DNA of 64,000 nucleotides, taken from the NCBI GenBank assembly GCA_963752745.1, contig CAVWAK010000008.1, positions 40,027-104,026 on the forward strand, read 5' to 3'. Below, piece after piece: positions 1 through 8,517 of this stretch (within the stretch, counting starts at the first letter, position 1; each line of letters starts with the position of its first letter). The notes under the pieces were generated by a model. It was not told the DNA's origin, made no database searches, and saw only the letters and a program-made list of their open reading frames with translations. Both the position numbers and the translations under genes were made by a program. This stretch comes from Thiogranum sp963752745. Its GTDB lineage: Bacteria; Pseudomonadota; Gammaproteobacteria; DSM-19610.

Positions 1-65
1 ATACCCGTGAAGATTTGCTGGAACGAGTGCGCGAAGCTGTAGCATCGTGCAATGTCAGTCAATAG
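1..65 (+). CDS. C-terminal end of a hybrid sensor kinase (5' part outside window)
   Basis: The frame beginning at base 3 reads TREDLLERVREAVASCNVSQ and then TAG at 63-65. This closely matches the C-terminal tails of the two complete hybrid kinases downstream (TREELLERVHKAVASC and TREDLLERMSKAVAAC), so it is the last helix of a terminal receiver domain of a third paralogue. Only about 20 residues are visible. The sensor and transmitter parts lie left of the window and cannot be described. Confidence 0.8.
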   Translation, partial: TREDLLERVREAVASCNVSQ

Positions 66-82
66 AAATACTGGATATCGAG

Positions 83-445
83 ATGAGTAAAATACTGCTG
101 GTTGAAGACAATGAAATGAATCGTGACATGCTGTCGCGCAGGCTGGAGCGTAAGGGTTTTGAGGTGGTCATCGCCGTCGACGGCCAGGCTGGTGTTGATA
201 TGGCGTCCTCCATAAACCCGGATCTTATCCTGATGGATCTCAGCTTGCCGGTCATCGACGGCTGGGAAGCCACACGCCGGATCAAGGCCGATAGCGCAAC
301 ACAGACTATTCCGGTGATTGCCCTTACAGCGCACGCCATGTCCGGCGACGAACAGAAGGCACGTGAGGCCGGTTGTGATGACTACGACACCAAACCGGTT
401 AATCTCAACCGCCTGCTGGAAAAGATAGCGGCTCTTCTGGGTTAG
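83..445 (+). CDS. Single-domain CheY-like response regulator
   Basis: A 120-residue stand-alone receiver domain with no output domain. The acidic pocket (VEDN, D9), the phosphoacceptor Asp52 in LILMDLSLP, the conserved Thr82 and Lys104 in TKPV are all present, so it should accept phosphate. I prefer the ATG at 83 (MSKILLVEDN) to an in-frame ATG at 47, because family members start directly before the first strand and the upstream part would overlap the preceding gene. It lies 17 bp after the truncated kinase and just before the TorT-like gene, so it is probably a diffusible partner in a phosphorelay with the neighbouring hybrid kinases. The target of this receiver is not visible in the window. 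Confidence 0.9.
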   Translation: MSKILLVEDNEMNRDMLSRRLERKGFEVVIAVDGQAGVDMASSINPDLILMDLSLPVIDGWEATRRIKADSATQTIPVIALTAHAMSGDEQKAREAGCDDYDTKPVNLNRLLEKIAALLG

Positions 446-454
446 CGGCATAGC

Positions 455-1570
455 GTGATGGTTCGTCAATTACGTCTGGCATTATGGGTAACTGCTGTGA
501 TTCTGGCCGGCGATGTAGCCGCTACGGCCCTGGGAAAAGCCTGGTACCCGGTGGATGTGGATGTCTGGGATCCGCCCTTCAATACCGAACGCCAACGCGT
601 TCAGAAATCCTATGTTCCGCTGGACAAGGCTGAGAAACGCTGGAATCTGTGTGTGTCAATTCCGCATCTGAAAGACGCATACTGGCAGGCAGTTAATTTT
701 GGTCTGGTCGATGAGGCCAGGCGTATGGGCATAAATCTGGCCATCTTCGAAGCCGGCGGGTATGACCGTCTGGATGTCCAACGCAAACAGGTCGAAGAGT
801 GCCTTGACAAGGGTGTTAATGGTCGCGAGGTCGATGGCCTGATTCTCAGCGCCATCTCGGCAGATGGACTCAATGACCTGATCAAGACGGCCCAGACCCG
901 GGGCGTGCCCGTGCTGGATCTGATCAATGGCATCAATTCACCTGACATCACAGCCCGTGCCGCTGTTGATTACTATGACGACGCCTTTCAGGCTGGTGAA
1001 TATCTGAAAAAGTACGCTCCAGCTGACAAGGGGGAGGTCACAGTCGCGTGGTTTCCGGGACCTGAAGGCGCTGCCTGGGTAGCCGCGGGAGACCGGGGAT
1101 TCAATGACGCACTGGAGGGAAGCCATGTCAGGATTGTGGCGACAAAAAAGGGTGATACGGGCAAGACTGCACAGGCCGAACTGATTGAATCAGTACTCGA
1201 CGAACTGGGTGAGAATACCGCGACCAAACTCGACTATATCGTCGGTACTACGGTCAGTGCCGAGGCAGCGGTAGGCATTCTGCGCCGGCGCGGACTTGAA
1301 AATGAGATCAAGGTGCTTTCCTACTATTATGGCCCGGGCGTTCATCAGGGTATCAAGCGGGGTACTATTATCGCGGCACCCACGGACTCACAGGCCATAC
1401 AGGCACGCATGGCCATAGACATGATGATACGGATTCTTGAGAGCAAGCCTTATTTCAAACATGCCGCACCGCGTATCAAAGTCATAGATCGCAGCAATCT
1501 TCGTGATTGGGATTCGTCCACTACACTTGCACCACGTGGCTTCCGGGCTATATTCAGCGTGCAGGAGTAA
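455..1570 (+). CDS. torT: TorT-like periplasmic binding protein
   Basis: A periplasmic sugar-binding-type protein of about 370 residues whose sequence follows TorT along its whole length (RWNLCVSIPHLKDAYW, FEAGGYDRL, the closing RGFRAIF). In known systems TorT binds trimethylamine N-oxide and presents it to the hybrid kinase TorS. A hydrophobic N-terminal segment (residues 7-25) is a likely signal peptide. The start is GTG at 455 or ATG at 458. The next gene starts 4 bp after the stop, so the protein probably works with the hybrid kinase at 1574. No TMAO reductase gene is in view, so the ligand is inferred and could be another small solute. Confidence 0.8.
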   Translation: MMVRQLRLALWVTAVILAGDVAATALGKAWYPVDVDVWDPPFNTERQRVQKSYVPLDKAEKRWNLCVSIPHLKDAYWQAVNFGLVDEARRMGINLAIFEAGGYDRLDVQRKQVEECLDKGVNGREVDGLILSAISADGLNDLIKTAQTRGVPVLDLINGINSPDITARAAVDYYDDAFQAGEYLKKYAPADKGEVTVAWFPGPEGAAWVAAGDRGFNDALEGSHVRIVATKKGDTGKTAQAELIESVLDELGENTATKLDYIVGTTVSAEAAVGILRRRGLENEIKVLSYYYGPGVHQGIKRGTIIAAPTDSQAIQARMAIDMMIRILESKPYFKHAAPRIKVIDRSNLRDWDSSTTLAPRGFRAIFSVQE

Positions 1571-1573
1571 GCG

Positions 1574-4036
1574 TTGTCACGCCTTCAAACCTTGCGCTGG
1601 ACGCTGCTTGTTGTCCTGCTGATTGCCGGAACGGGAGGCTCATGGTTACTGAGTGAGGCGTTTCGCGCTGATGCCAATCGTGCCTGGACGGCGCAGGCGG
1701 ACAGGGCAGCGCATGGGTTGACCGGCGTGGTGCTCAACTGGCTGGAAGAAAGCTATGCGCCGATTTCCGGACTCGCCGCCCTGGCGGAGAATTCGGGCGA
1801 TCTGTCGGAGGCCGAATTTCTTAACGCCTATGAAGGCCTGGAGGCGAGAGCAACGGCGTTCTTCCTGGATGGCGCCGCCTATCTGCGCCAGGCAGCAAAC
1901 AGTGAATGGCAGCCAACCTACACCACCAATCCGTATGGTTTGCTTGGACCTGATGTACGGATTTCCGCAGCGCCCTGGATACAGGCACCGGTGGACGAAG
2001 CGGTAGCTCGATTCGGTGAACTGATACTCGGACCACCTCATGCGCTTGAAGGCAACGTATTTGCGGTGGTGGCGCTGACGGTTCGGGATAGTGTCGGCGA
2101 TGCCGTTGTGGTCGGACTGGTTGACTACACAAACCTGATCAAGGGACTGTACGAACTGCATGTCCCTCCCGGCATGCATCTGCGGTTGGATGGTAAGTTT
2201 CTTAATGGCGAGTTACAACAGGTCTGGAGCGATGATTTTTCCGCTGCGCTACATGTTGTAACCGAACGAACTGCCAGCGCGGGAGCAGATCTGAGCATTA
2301 GCTGGGCGGTCGGCAAGACATTCAGCGGTGGCCCATCCGTTAAGCTGGCCCGAGTCACATTGATTGCCGGTGTCAGCGGCAGCATCATTCTGGTGCTGTT
2401 TATCGCCATGCTGCTGCGGCGCAACGAAACTATCAGCAAGCGGGTAAAGGAGGCCACCTCGGAACTGGCCAGTAATGCTGACAAGCTCAGAGAGGCCAGA
2501 GATGCCGCCGATGCGGCCAACAAGGCCAAGAGCGAGTTCCTCGCTAATATGAGCCATGAATTACGCACACCGATGAATGCTATCCTCGGCTACAGTGAGA
2601 TGCTGATGGAGGAGGCTGAGGATATTGGCCAGGAAGAATTCATCCCGGATCTGAAGAAGATCAACCAGGCCGGCAACCACCTGCTGGCACTGATTAACGA
2701 TGTGCTCGACCTGTCCAAGATCGAATCCGGCAAGATGGAAGCCTTTGCCGAGACGATCGAACTGGACGGGTTGATCGATGAAGTCAGTAGCACCGTCCAG
2801 CCGCTGATGGAGAAAAACAATAACCGTTTATCCGTCGAGCGCGGCGAGCACCTCGGCTACGCCCACCAGGACCTGACCAAATTGCGCCAGGCATTGTTCA
2901 ACCTCTTGTCCAATGCAGCCAAGTTTACCCATGAGGGAACGGTCACTCTGCGTGTCGACCGTAGCCAGCAGGCGGGTGAAAGCTGGCTGACCTTTAAAGT
3001 CAGCGATACCGGGATCGGCATCGCCGAAGACAAGCTCGAGCATGTCTTCAAGGAATTCACCCAGGCAGATGGTTCAACCACACGGGATTACGGAGGCACC
3101 GGGCTGGGGTTGTCAATCTCGCGGCGTTTCTGTGAATTGCTCGGGGGGGATCTGAATGTTCGCAGCCAACCGGGCGAAGGGTCCACATTTGCCATCCGGA
3201 TTCCAGTCAACCTGCCCGGAACAACACCTCAACCTGTGCCTGTGGATAGGGCGACGACGGAACCGGTTCCGGATAAGCTGATGAAAGCCCGATCCGGCGC
3301 CACGATTCTGGTCATTGATGATGATCCGGAGGCCTGCGAGATCATCGAGCGTAATTTGAACAAAGACGGTTTCAGTGTGGTTACGGCGAGCAGTGGCGAA
3401 CACGGCCTGAGCCTTGCGCATGAATTACAACCGGCTGCTATTACCCTGGACGTCCTCATGCCGAACATGGATGGCTGGTCAGTGCTGCGTGCACTGAAGG
3501 CTGACCCGGTGCTGCACAAGATACCCGTGATCATGCTGAGCATGGTAGACGACCGGACACGCGGGTATTCGCTCGGTGCGGTTGATTACCTGACCAAGCC
3601 GGTTGATCGGGAACAATTACACAAGGCCTTGAGCCGCTACTATGTTGCCGACAACAACAGTACAGTCCTGTTGGTCGATGATAATATTCAGAACCGGGAA
3701 GTGATGGCGCTCACTCTGAAGAAGGCTGGCTGGCAAGTAGCCGAAGCCGGTAATGGCCAGGAAGCCCTTGAGTCCATGGAATCTGCAGAACCCGGGCTGA
3801 TTCTGCTTGACCTGATGATGCCGGTGATGGACGGCTTCGGCTTTCTGGCAGCAATGCGTGCGAGATCCGAGTGGCAGCATATTCCGGTCATAGTTATCAC
3901 TGCAAAGGACCTGACCGGGGAAGACCGTCAGCGATTAAATGGTATGGTTGAGGAAGTGCTCGAAAAAAATGCCTGTACCCGTGAAGAATTGCTGGAACGT
4001 GTGCACAAGGCCGTAGCATCGTGCGGTATCCCTTGA
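1574..4036 (+). CDS. Hybrid histidine kinase with CHASE-like sensor and two receiver domains
   Basis: An inner-membrane hybrid sensor kinase of 820 residues starting at TTG. Order: membrane segment (about 7-27), periplasmic CHASE-like domain (about 30-255), second membrane segment (about 261-282), HisKA with SHELRTPMN (His328), HATPase with NLLSNAAKF, DTGIGI and GGTGLGLS, then two receivers with phosphoacceptor Asp in ITLDVLMP and LILLDLMMP. There is no Hpt domain, so phosphate must leave through another protein. It follows the TorT-like gene by 4 bp, which supports a binding-protein/kinase pair. From the HisKA domain to the end it is nearly the same as the next kinase, while the sensors differ. 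The CHASE assignment is from general pattern and less certain than the rest. Confidence 0.9.
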   Translation: MSRLQTLRWTLLVVLLIAGTGGSWLLSEAFRADANRAWTAQADRAAHGLTGVVLNWLEESYAPISGLAALAENSGDLSEAEFLNAYEGLEARATAFFLDGAAYLRQAANSEWQPTYTTNPYGLLGPDVRISAAPWIQAPVDEAVARFGELILGPPHALEGNVFAVVALTVRDSVGDAVVVGLVDYTNLIKGLYELHVPPGMHLRLDGKFLNGELQQVWSDDFSAALHVVTERTASAGADLSISWAVGKTFSGGPSVKLARVTLIAGVSGSIILVLFIAMLLRRNETISKRVKEATSELASNADKLREARDAADAANKAKSEFLANMSHELRTPMNAILGYSEMLMEEAEDIGQEEFIPDLKKINQAGNHLLALINDVLDLSKIESGKMEAFAETIELDGLIDEVSSTVQPLMEKNNNRLSVERGEHLGYAHQDLTKLRQALFNLLSNAAKFTHEGTVTLRVDRSQQAGESWLTFKVSDTGIGIAEDKLEHVFKEFTQADGSTTRDYGGTGLGLSISRRFCELLGGDLNVRSQPGEGSTFAIRIPVNLPGTTPQPVPVDRATTEPVPDKLMKARSGATILVIDDDPEACEIIERNLNKDGFSVVTASSGEHGLSLAHELQPAAITLDVLMPNMDGWSVLRALKADPVLHKIPVIMLSMVDDRTRGYSLGAVDYLTKPVDREQLHKALSRYYVADNNSTVLLVDDNIQNREVMALTLKKAGWQVAEAGNGQEALESMESAEPGLILLDLMMPVMDGFGFLAAMRARSEWQHIPVIVITAKDLTGEDRQRLNGMVEEVLEKNACTREELLERVHKAVASCGIP

Positions 4037-4046
4037 GTATGCTTCC

Positions 4047-6791
4047 ATGAGCCTGCGGCTGAAATTTGTCCTGCTAATCATTGCGCCACTTTTCGTGGTC
4101 TTTGCAGCCATGCTTGCATTGGGATTGCAGGCCTTCGAAGAGAACACCCGTGAGACCATAGCGCGCGAACTCGCCCAGTCCGCCGAACTCCACGCGGCAA
4201 AAATTGAAGTGCTGTTGCGGGAAGTCGCGCAAGTCGCCAGCACCACGGCCACTCATCTCAGTATCGACAGTGACATCGACGAGACAACCGCATTCGATAT
4301 TCTGCGCAGCAATGTTGCATCCAACCCGCTGATATTCGGTGCTGCACTCGCCTTCGAGCCCGGGGAGTTCTCGGGACGACGGTTGTTCGGTCCCTATGTC
4401 TACCGGCAGGGCAAGGACATGGCGGAAATCGTCAGCACCGAGCTTGACTACGACTACACTGATCCTGAGTGGGACTGGTGGCACTTGCCCCGCAATGCAT
4501 TGCAAGGTGTCTGGACGGAACCCTATTTTGACGAGGGTGGCGGCAATATATACATGACCACCTTCTCGGCACCTTTTTTTAAAGCGGGCCAGTTTACCGG
4601 CGTAGCAACTATCGACATTCCGCTGGAACCCCTGAAACAGTTAATTTCTTCCCTGCAGGGTGACCAGGGCCAGCGCTTCCTGTTGTTGTCCGCCCAGCAA
4701 CGTATTTTGTATTCCGATAAAAACGAATATATAGGGCGGCCGATCCAGGATGTGCTCAAGGAACTCGGCCGGCCGGATATCGAGGCAGCTCTACAGCAGG
4801 CATCTGTTACCGGGGATACCCGGATGGTCCAGCTGGCGGGCTGGGATTCTCCACATAAGCAGTGGATCAGTCCGGCAATGATCGAATCCGGCGGCTGGAT
4901 GCTGTTATCCATCCAGGATGAACAACGCGCACTGGCTTTCCTCAACCGCCAGAAGTCACGCGCGATTACCGTTCTCGGCAGTGTCTTCGTAGTGGGTGTG
5001 CTGGCGGTCTGGTTGTTGTTGGCCTGGGTGACCCGGCCGCTACGCAATCTTTCCCGGGCCGTGGAAGAAATCGGGAAAGGGAACCTGGATATTGATATCA
5101 AGCGCCAGAGCGAGGACGAAATCGGTGACCTGGCGGCCAGTTTTTCTGACATGGTGCGGCAACTGTCATCGCGTGAAGTTGCACTCAGGGAACTCAACGA
5201 GAATCTTGAAAAACGTGTCGAGGAAAGAACCTTCGAACTCAAGTCACTTCAGGCAGGCCTGGAGCAAGCCCGGGATGCAGCCGAGGGGGCTAACAAGGCG
5301 AAGAGTGAGTTCCTCGCCAACATGAGTCATGAGTTGCGTACCCCGATGAACGCGATCCTTGGCTACAGCGAGATGCTGATGGAGGAGGCGGAGGAGTTGG
5401 GTCAGGAAGAATTTATTCCCGACCTGAAGAAGATCAACCAGGCCGGTACCCACCTGCTTGCGCTCATTAACGATGTCCTCGACCTGTCCAAGATCGAGTC
5501 CGGAAAGATGGAAGCCTTTGCTGAAGAGATCAACCTGGACAGGTTGATTGATGAAGTCAGTGCCACTGCTCAGCTACTCATCGCAAAGAACAACAACAAG
5601 TTGTCGATCGAACGTGGCAAACCACTTGGCAGTGCCTACCAGGATCTGACCAAGTTGCGCCAGACACTGTTCAACCTGCTCTCCAATGCCGCCAAGTTTA
5701 CCCGCGACGGCACAGTGACCCTGCATACTGACCGCGCCGAACAGGCGGGCGAGGACTGGTTGATCTTTACCGTCAGCGATACCGGTATCGGTATCGCTGA
5801 CGACAAGATTGTGCAGATCTTCGAGGAGTTCACTCAGGCCGATGGCTCGACGACACGTGACTATGGTGGTACGGGGCTGGGGCTCTCGATTGCGCGGCGA
5901 TTCTGCGAACTGCTTGGCGGCGACCTCAATGTGCAGAGCACCTTGGGTAAGGGATCTGCGTTTACCATCCGGCTTCCCGCCAATCTGCCGGGAACACAGC
6001 CACGCCATGTGTCTACGGATTCGCTGCCGGAGCCGAGGATAAGCGCCGGATCTGCAGCCACGATTCTGGTTATCGATGACGACCCGGAAGCTTGTGAGAT
6101 AATCGAGCGCAATCTGGTGAAAGACGGATTCAACGTGGTGACCGCGACCAGTGGTGAACAGGGACTGAGCTTCGCACACGATTTGCAACCGGCTGCCATA
6201 ACCCTGGATGTCATGATGCCAGACATGGATGGCTGGTCGGTGTTACGTGCGCTGAAGGCGAGTCCTGAGTTGCGCAAGATACCGGTGATTATGCTTAGCA
6301 TGATCGACGATCGGAAACGGGGTTACTCGCTCGGCGCGGTGGATTACCTGACCAAACCCGTAGACAGGGAACATCTGCACAAGGCTCTGAGCCGCTATTA
6401 CAGTGCTGATGAGGGTGGTTCGGTACTGGTGGTCGAAGACGACGCTGAAAACCGCGAGTTGATGGCGCGCACCCTCGAGAAGTCCGGCTGGGAAGTTGCC
6501 GAAGCCGGTAATGGTCAGGAGGGGCTGGATGTGCTGTCTTCCCTGGAGCCAAATCTGATTCTGCTGGACCTGATGATGCCGGTAATGGACGGCTTTGGTT
6601 TTCTGGCAGCACTGCGGGCGAAACCCGAATGGCAACATATACCAGTCATTGTGATTACCGCCAAGGACCTGACCGGTGAAGACCATGAGCGACTGAATGG
6701 GATGGTTGACGAAGTGATTGAAAAGAACGCCTACACGCGTGAAGACTTGCTGGAACGCATGAGTAAAGCCGTTGCAGCTTGCAATATCTGA
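4047..6791 (+). CDS. Hybrid histidine kinase with Cache sensor, HAMP and two receiver domains
   Basis: A 914-residue inner-membrane hybrid kinase. Order: membrane segment (7-27), large periplasmic Cache-type domain (about 35-300, including GVWTEPYFDEGGGNIYMTTF and IDIPLEPL), membrane segment (about 306-328), HAMP, coiled coil, HisKA (SHELRTPMN, His428), HATPase (DTGIGI, GGTGLGLS) and two receivers (ITLDVMMP, LILLDLMMP). It starts 10 bp after the previous gene and is probably co-transcribed. Its transmitter and receivers are near-duplicates of the preceding kinase. The Cache sensor suggests a small-molecule ligand that cannot be named. It is the last gene of the signalling cluster. Confidence 0.92.
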   Translation: MSLRLKFVLLIIAPLFVVFAAMLALGLQAFEENTRETIARELAQSAELHAAKIEVLLREVAQVASTTATHLSIDSDIDETTAFDILRSNVASNPLIFGAALAFEPGEFSGRRLFGPYVYRQGKDMAEIVSTELDYDYTDPEWDWWHLPRNALQGVWTEPYFDEGGGNIYMTTFSAPFFKAGQFTGVATIDIPLEPLKQLISSLQGDQGQRFLLLSAQQRILYSDKNEYIGRPIQDVLKELGRPDIEAALQQASVTGDTRMVQLAGWDSPHKQWISPAMIESGGWMLLSIQDEQRALAFLNRQKSRAITVLGSVFVVGVLAVWLLLAWVTRPLRNLSRAVEEIGKGNLDIDIKRQSEDEIGDLAASFSDMVRQLSSREVALRELNENLEKRVEERTFELKSLQAGLEQARDAAEGANKAKSEFLANMSHELRTPMNAILGYSEMLMEEAEELGQEEFIPDLKKINQAGTHLLALINDVLDLSKIESGKMEAFAEEINLDRLIDEVSATAQLLIAKNNNKLSIERGKPLGSAYQDLTKLRQTLFNLLSNAAKFTRDGTVTLHTDRAEQAGEDWLIFTVSDTGIGIADDKIVQIFEEFTQADGSTTRDYGGTGLGLSIARRFCELLGGDLNVQSTLGKGSAFTIRLPANLPGTQPRHVSTDSLPEPRISAGSAATILVIDDDPEACEIIERNLVKDGFNVVTATSGEQGLSFAHDLQPAAITLDVMMPDMDGWSVLRALKASPELRKIPVIMLSMIDDRKRGYSLGAVDYLTKPVDREHLHKALSRYYSADEGGSVLVVEDDAENRELMARTLEKSGWEVAEAGNGQEGLDVLSSLEPNLILLDLMMPVMDGFGFLAALRAKPEWQHIPVIVITAKDLTGEDHERLNGMVDEVIEKNAYTREDLLERMSKAVAACNI

Positions 6792-6849
6792 CCAGATGAC
6801 CTTGTGGAAACTTGCCACGAACCTCCGGGATCAGCCCTGTACGGAACAC

Positions 6850-6920
6850 GGACTGAACCAGTAAAAGTGTTGTCCTAAAAACCCGGGGTCGGCGCAATCC
6901 CAACGACCCTCGGCCAGTCC
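6850..6920 (+). terminator. Two-level stem-loop downstream of kinase cluster
   Basis: GGACTG (6850-6855) can pair with CAGTCC (6915-6920), enclosing a second stem, CCGGGGTCG (6883-6891) with CGACCCTCGG (6904-6913). There is no T-run after it, so it is a weak candidate for a transcription end or a structured 3' region. The rest of 6792-7076 shows no gene. Confidence 0.3.
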
Positions 6921-7076
6921 ATATATAAGCTATTATGTATGTACTAAAAGACCGGTTGAACTGGCAAACGCTAACCAGCCATTCATTAGTGGTTGATGAA
7001 TTGCTTGTGTACAACTACAGATCAGGGCTCCAGGTGCTTTCTTGCAATTTCAACTAAAGGCCGGGGCCAGTGTGAC

Positions 7077-8212
7077 TCATAGAGGCGAGGCATCCAGTTG
7101 CACCAGCCATGCCTCTTCTTTACCGTCGGGATTGACTCCTTTCCCAACAATCGTCATGCCGTCGTCTGATACCGCCTTAGCCATTTTTAATGCCCAACCG
7201 GTCAATTCAAGGCCGTAGTCTTTGATCAGCACCTCTCGCAGGTTGCGCATGCCATAGGTGGCATCCCATAAAAAGGCCTCCTGGCCACGGTCACCAAGGC
7301 CGTAACCCACCACTGTACTGCCGTCGGCGGAGGTATCGAAGGCTTCGCTGTAAAAGTAACCGCTGCGGAAAGTGCCGAGATCCACCATGCCACCGTTGCG
7401 CGTCCAGCGGAACGCCTCCTGCCCCTGCTCTGAGTTCGCAAACCCCACCACCACCTGACCATCAGCCGAAACGCCCAGGGCCTCGCTTGAAAAGGCGCCA
7501 CCAGGCAGGTCACCAAGGCCCATCAATCCATCGCCGGGGCGCCAGCAGAATGCCTGGGCACCCGCAACAGAGCCACTGAATCCTATTACTGCATTACCGT
7601 CAGCAGAGACGCCGCGCGCCTTACTGGGAATATAATCCTGGTTGCCAGGCAGCATCCCGAGACCTGCCATGCCACCACGCACCGGTCCACCTGAATGCCT
7701 CACCAATGAGCCCTGTCTTTGAGCTGCCGAACCCCACCACGACGTCACCATCAGCGGAAACACCGGTTGCATTACTGAAAAATGTTCCCCCGGGCAGATC
7801 ACCAAGTCCAACCATGCCACTGCTGCGGGTCCAGCGAAATGCTTCACTACCGTGGACCGAGTGGCCCGTACCCACCACCACCTCACCATCAGCAGACACA
7901 CCGCTCACTTTACTGAAAAATGTGTCACTGGGCAGATCGCCGAGTCCAAGTCATACCGTCGCTACGGGTCCAGCGAAAACCCTCATGGCCCAAGGCGGAG
8001 TCGCTTTGTCCCACCACGACCTCGCCGTTAGCAGAAACAGCAGTGGCGTCACTTCGAAATTCTCCGCCGGGCAGGTCACCGAGCCCCATAAAGGAAGCGC
8101 CAAACACTTGGGTGAGTGAAATGCCAAATACTGCAAAGCCTGTGCAAACCGCGATAGTCAGGCGTGATTTCAAGGATGCTCTTATCAGACAAGTAAAGTA
8201 CATAGTATTCAT
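7077..8212 (-). pseudogene. HAF-repeat exported protein, broken by two frameshifts
   Basis: Read on the minus strand from ATG at 8212, the gene has a signal peptide followed by repeated units of the type GLGDLPGG...GVSADG.VVVG....EAFRWTR, the signature of HAF-repeat extracellular proteins. The reading frame is lost twice. The first loss is near 7948, where one extra base follows DGMT. The second is near 7675-7685, after EAFRWTG. If both are corrected, the repeats continue to the stop at 7077-7079 (ending VQLDASPL). The C-terminal part RNLREVLIKDYGLELTGW is the usual end of this family. The function of these repeats is unknown, probably surface or secreted. The breaks could be true decay or sequencing errors. 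Confidence 0.8.
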
Positions 8213-8517
8213 CTTACTCTCGGTCGCATAGGCCGGGTCGGCTATATCTTTTTCGTCAACTGCGGCAACAGAAAAAAGTCCATTCGCCAGAACTGCCTTT
8301 ATGCAACATAGGGACTAGACTTTGGTCCTGATCAATGCAGTACCAATTCAAGTTGACATTGGGGCGTCTGTACGAGGAAGCATAGCCGACCCATTTCGCG
8401 AGACTCAACTGAAAAGCACCTTTTAATCTATAATAAGTCCGACGAGTGGTCCCGAAAACAGAGGGCGCAGCCCAATCAAGATTGCTACTATAGTAATTCC
8501 CGCAGGAGAGTATACCA
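8213..8517. other. Divergent intergenic region between HAF and nirN-like genes
   Basis: This 305-bp gap should hold promoters for both flanking genes. The only recognisable site is an FNR/DNR-like box at 8322-8335, listed separately. A strong ribosome binding site (AGGAGAG) sits just before the ATG at 8518. I see no RNA gene. Confidence 0.5.
8322..8335. promoter_or_regulatory. FNR/DNR-like binding site
   Basis: TTGGTCCTGATCAA differs from the FNR/ANR/DNR consensus TTGAT-N4-ATCAA at one position. It lies 183 bp upstream of the nirN-like gene and 110 bp upstream of the HAF gene. Low-oxygen or NO control would suit a cytochrome cd1-family gene. The distance is larger than usual, so the assignment is tentative. 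Confidence 0.45.
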
